From contig CABTWG010000053.1 of assembly GCA_902488455.1 (NCBI GenBank), positions 1 through 7,742 of the forward strand: DNA of 7,742 nt, written 5' to 3'. A program made the position numbers and the translations under genes. This DNA comes from an uncultured Peptoniphilus sp. (GTDB taxonomy: Bacteria > Bacillota > Clostridia > Tissierellales > Peptoniphilaceae). The notes beneath the pieces were generated by a model. The model made no database searches. It was not told where the DNA came from and saw only the letters and a program-made list of their open reading frames with translations. Below, piece by piece: positions 5,771 through 7,742 of the stretch; positions within the stretch are counted from its first letter, which is position 1; each line of letters begins with the position of its first letter.

Positions 5771-7021
5771 TCAAGTCAGATTAATAACATCTTCATACTT
5801 ATACTCTTTTCCATCCCTTAATAAGTTTATTTCTTCATCACTCCCCACTAAATTCAAATATCTTTTAACTGCTACATCAACAAATTTTGGCTCTATCTCT
5901 ATTCCATAGCAGATTCGATTAAGCTCCTCACAGGCAATTAATGTAGATGCACTTCCTAAAAATCCATCAAGGACTAAGCCATTTGTTTGGGTTGATTGCT
6001 TTATTAAATAAGCAATAAGTGGTACTGGTTTTGATGATGGATGACCACATCCTTCTTTTTCAGAATCTTTAATTCCATCAAATTCAAAGACTGCTGTTTG
6101 CTTTTGATCTCCATACCAGTTATGTTTTCCATCTTTTCTCCAACCAAAGATAATAGGCTCCATATTAAATTTCCAATCTGTTCTCATGAAAGGAGCTCTT
6201 GGTTTTTTCCAAATAAGCCCTGCACCAACTTTAAAGCCTGCATCTTCAAAAGCATCATAGAAAACTCTAGCTTTCATAGTTGCATAGAATTCATAAATTG
6301 ATGCATCCTTGGCCATTGCGTCTTTAAAGTTTGTAAAGACCTTCATTAAAAATTCATAGGCCTCTTTATCATTTAAGTTGTCATTTTTAATCGTTCCCGA
6401 TTTATTTTTTAATTCAACAAAATATGGTGCATCGGTACATACTAAATTGACCTTAGTTTCGCCTAGTAACTTTTCAAAAGTATCCCATAGAGTAGAATCT
6501 CCACAGATAACTTTATGTCGACCTAGAGTCCAAATATCTCCTTCCTTGGAAAAAATAGGCTTTTTAAGTTCTTCTTCAACATCAAAGTCATCTTCTTCAG
6601 CCTCTACGCCAAGGTCAAAGAGCGAAGATAATTCTTCAGTTGAAAACCCAGTAAGCTCTACATTAAATCCATAATCTTCTAGGGATTCAATTTCAACTCT
6701 CAATAGTTCTTCATCCCAACCAGCATCAAGACTTAGCTTATTATCAGCAAGAACATAAGCTTTTCTTTGTGCCTCTGTGAGATGATTTTCTAAAATACAC
6801 GGAACTTTCTTTAGTCCTAGTTTCTTAGCCGCTAGAAGTCTGCAATGTCCTGCTGTAATAACATTCTCATCTGAAATTAAGATAGGATTTAAAAATCCAA
6901 ATTCTTTTATAGATGCAGCTATCTTATTAATTTGTTCGTCAGTATGCGTTCTAGCATTATTAATATATGGGATGAGTTCATCTACATTTTTTAATTCATA
7001 TTGTAATAGTCCTTCTTTCAT
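5771..7021 (-). CDS. ParB-domain / beta-class DNA methyltransferase fusion (N6-adenine or N4-cytosine)
   Basis: The 416-residue protein joins a ParB-like N-terminal domain (about residues 1-90, with ENVITAGHCRLLAAKKLG) through an acidic linker (about 135-155) to an S-adenosylmethionine-dependent DNA methyltransferase. The catalytic motif IV (TDAPY, 196-200) precedes the cofactor motif (LDGFLGSAST, 351-360), the order of the beta class. HPSSKP (327-332) and GIEIEPKFVDVAVKRY complete the fold. Both core motifs depart from the usual DPPY and DPFGGSGST: an Ala replaces Pro and an Ala replaces the third Gly. ATG 7021 is chosen because it overlaps the upstream stop as TAATG and has a GGGGG site; GTG 7036 would add 5 residues. 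Such phage enzymes modify phage or host DNA, often to evade restriction. The sequence specificity cannot be read here. The upstream SAM synthetase gene could feed it. Confidence 0.92.
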   Translation of the reverse strand: MKEGLLQYELKNVDELIPYINNARTHTDEQINKIAASIKEFGFLNPILISDENVITAGHCRLLAAKKLGLKKVPCILENHLTEAQRKAYVLADNKLSLDAGWDEELLRVEIESLEDYGFNVELTGFSTEELSSLFDLGVEAEEDDFDVEEELKKPIFSKEGDIWTLGRHKVICGDSTLWDTFEKLLGETKVNLVCTDAPYFVELKNKSGTIKNDNLNDKEAYEFLMKVFTNFKDAMAKDASIYEFYATMKARVFYDAFEDAGFKVGAGLIWKKPRAPFMRTDWKFNMEPIIFGWRKDGKHNWYGDQKQTAVFEFDGIKDSEKEGCGHPSSKPVPLIAYLIKQSTQTNGLVLDGFLGSASTLIACEELNRICYGIEIEPKFVDVAVKRYLNLVGSDEEINLLRDGKEYKYEDVINLT

Positions 7022-7742
7022 TAGATGAGCCCCCACTTTGCAAATTCCTCAAAACCACCAATAGACTTAATGTAGTTTCTAGCAATTTCTACAATTTCTG
7101 AATATGGTCTACCATCAACAGTTTCATCTCCGATTGCACAGGATAATTCAATCTCTCTATTTTCCTCTTGTGCCTTTAGGTGGGCATAAATATTAATCGA
7201 TACATCAGCCTTGGATAGGTCTTTACCATGAAGACCTCCACCAGTTACTGCTCGTCCCATGTCTGAGCCGAGTTTTCTATTTGTTGCCCCAGTATCAACA
7301 TTAAATCCTCCAGTCCAATCTCCTAATGGATTTACAATTGCTCTAGGATAAATTGATTTTAAAATTTTTGTAGATACATTTGACTGGCAGATGATGAGTT
7401 TATCTCCATCAAGAATATATTTCCCATCGTAAGGATAATTAGAATAGATTTCACGAGCAATTAAAGATAGTTTCTTTTCTTCATCTGCTGTTGGCACTCC
7501 CCTAAAGATTCCATTGTCACCACATCTTATCTTTTCTTTTTGATTATTTGATAGGTGGATATCCTGTTCTACGATTTTAATATCTACTATGACATCACCT
7601 ACTATCCTCTTAATTGCTGTTACAATTTCTTTTTTATTTAGATTGCAGTCCGTTTCTATAATCACATGACAGTCTCCATGCCCTAGCAATACTTCAACTG
7701 CTATTTTAGGATTGTCCTTTTTTTTATATGCTAAATCTACAA
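7021..7742 (-). CDS. metK: Compact phage-type methionine adenosyltransferase (SAM synthetase), 5' end outside window
   Basis: It makes S-adenosylmethionine from methionine and ATP. The frame stays open to the right edge, giving 239 visible residues from VDLAYKKKDNPKIAVEVLLGHGD, which aligns with about residue 27 of ordinary MetK. The short version beginning at the TTG at 7689 is therefore an artefact. Family landmarks are CGDNG (GDQG in E. coli), NPLGDWTGGFNVDTGATNRK (substrate-loop Asp and Arg-Lys), and GGGLHGKDLSKAD with both active-site lysines. The total would be roughly 265 residues against about 384 in E. coli: the central region and the C-terminal tail are shortened with no frameshift, as in a distinct compact family found in phages. 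The GHPDK N-terminal motif should lie just outside the window. It is coupled to the downstream methyltransferase by a TAATG overlap. Confidence 0.9.
   Translation of the reverse strand, partial: VDLAYKKKDNPKIAVEVLLGHGDCHVIIETDCNLNKKEIVTAIKRIVGDVIVDIKIVEQDIHLSNNQKEKIRCGDNGIFRGVPTADEEKKLSLIAREIYSNYPYDGKYILDGDKLIICQSNVSTKILKSIYPRAIVNPLGDWTGGFNVDTGATNRKLGSDMGRAVTGGGLHGKDLSKADVSINIYAHLKAQEENREIELSCAIGDETVDGRPYSEIVEIARNYIKSIGGFEEFAKWGLI

Noticed and set aside
1478..6674. Several plus-strand open frames of 63 to 98 codons (e.g. 1478-1669, 4139-4432, 6041-6301, 6378-6674)
   Set aside because: They lie opposite well-supported minus-strand genes, have no family resemblance and no convincing ribosome binding sites, so they are shadows.
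7022..7036. GTG start for the methyltransferase
   Set aside because: The ATG at 7021 gives the usual TAATG coupling and a better-placed purine-rich site; the GTG remains possible but adds only 5 residues.
7687..7689. TTG start for the methionine adenosyltransferase
   Set aside because: The frame and family similarity continue without a stop to the window edge, so the gene is 5' partial rather than starting here.
1..7742. CRISPR array, tRNA, rRNA, insertion sequence or attachment site
   Set aside because: I saw no regular spacer-repeat array, cloverleaf, transposase or terminal inverted repeats; the only repeats are the two leader copies and the 52-bp tandem pair.

Overview
The window is a fragment of a tailed-phage (prophage) genome from a low-GC Gram-positive bacterium, most likely an anaerobic Bacillota of the Clostridia/Tissierellia type. 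The evidence is strong AT bias, AGGAGG-type ribosome binding sites, and a packaging/head module of the HK97-like siphovirus type found in Firmicutes prophages. The genus cannot be fixed from the sequence alone. All supported genes are on the minus strand, so transcription runs from the right edge to the left edge. No non-coding stretch exceeds about 120 bases.

The right part (7742 to 5512) is a DNA-modification module. It holds a compact methionine adenosyltransferase whose 5' end lies outside the window, translationally coupled (TAATG) to a ParB-domain/beta-class DNA methyltransferase fusion, followed by a small DUF4314-like protein. The first enzyme could supply S-adenosylmethionine directly to the second.

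The middle (5500 to 4693) holds two small unrelated hypothetical genes of 122 and 95 codons. Each is preceded by a near-identical 48-bp leader containing a TTGTAC/GTACAA inverted repeat and a promoter-like arrangement. They sit where the small terminase subunit and an HNH endonuclease gene are often found in this type of module, and neither of those is recognisable here.

The left part (4594 to 1) is the packaging and head module: large terminase, then an inserted Fic-family AMP-transferase gene, the portal protein, and a ClpP-like prohead protease cut by the left edge. The fic gene looks like a self-contained moron. A 52-bp tandemly duplicated promoter/operator region starts at the terminase stop codon, and a clear intrinsic terminator lies between fic and the portal gene. 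The portal gene has a strong Shine-Dalgarno sequence but an ATA codon where the start codon should be.

The points most worth attention are the fic cassette with its doubled operator, the ATA start of the portal gene, the shared leaders of the two small genes, and the compact SAM synthetase coupled to a methyltransferase with unusual core motifs.
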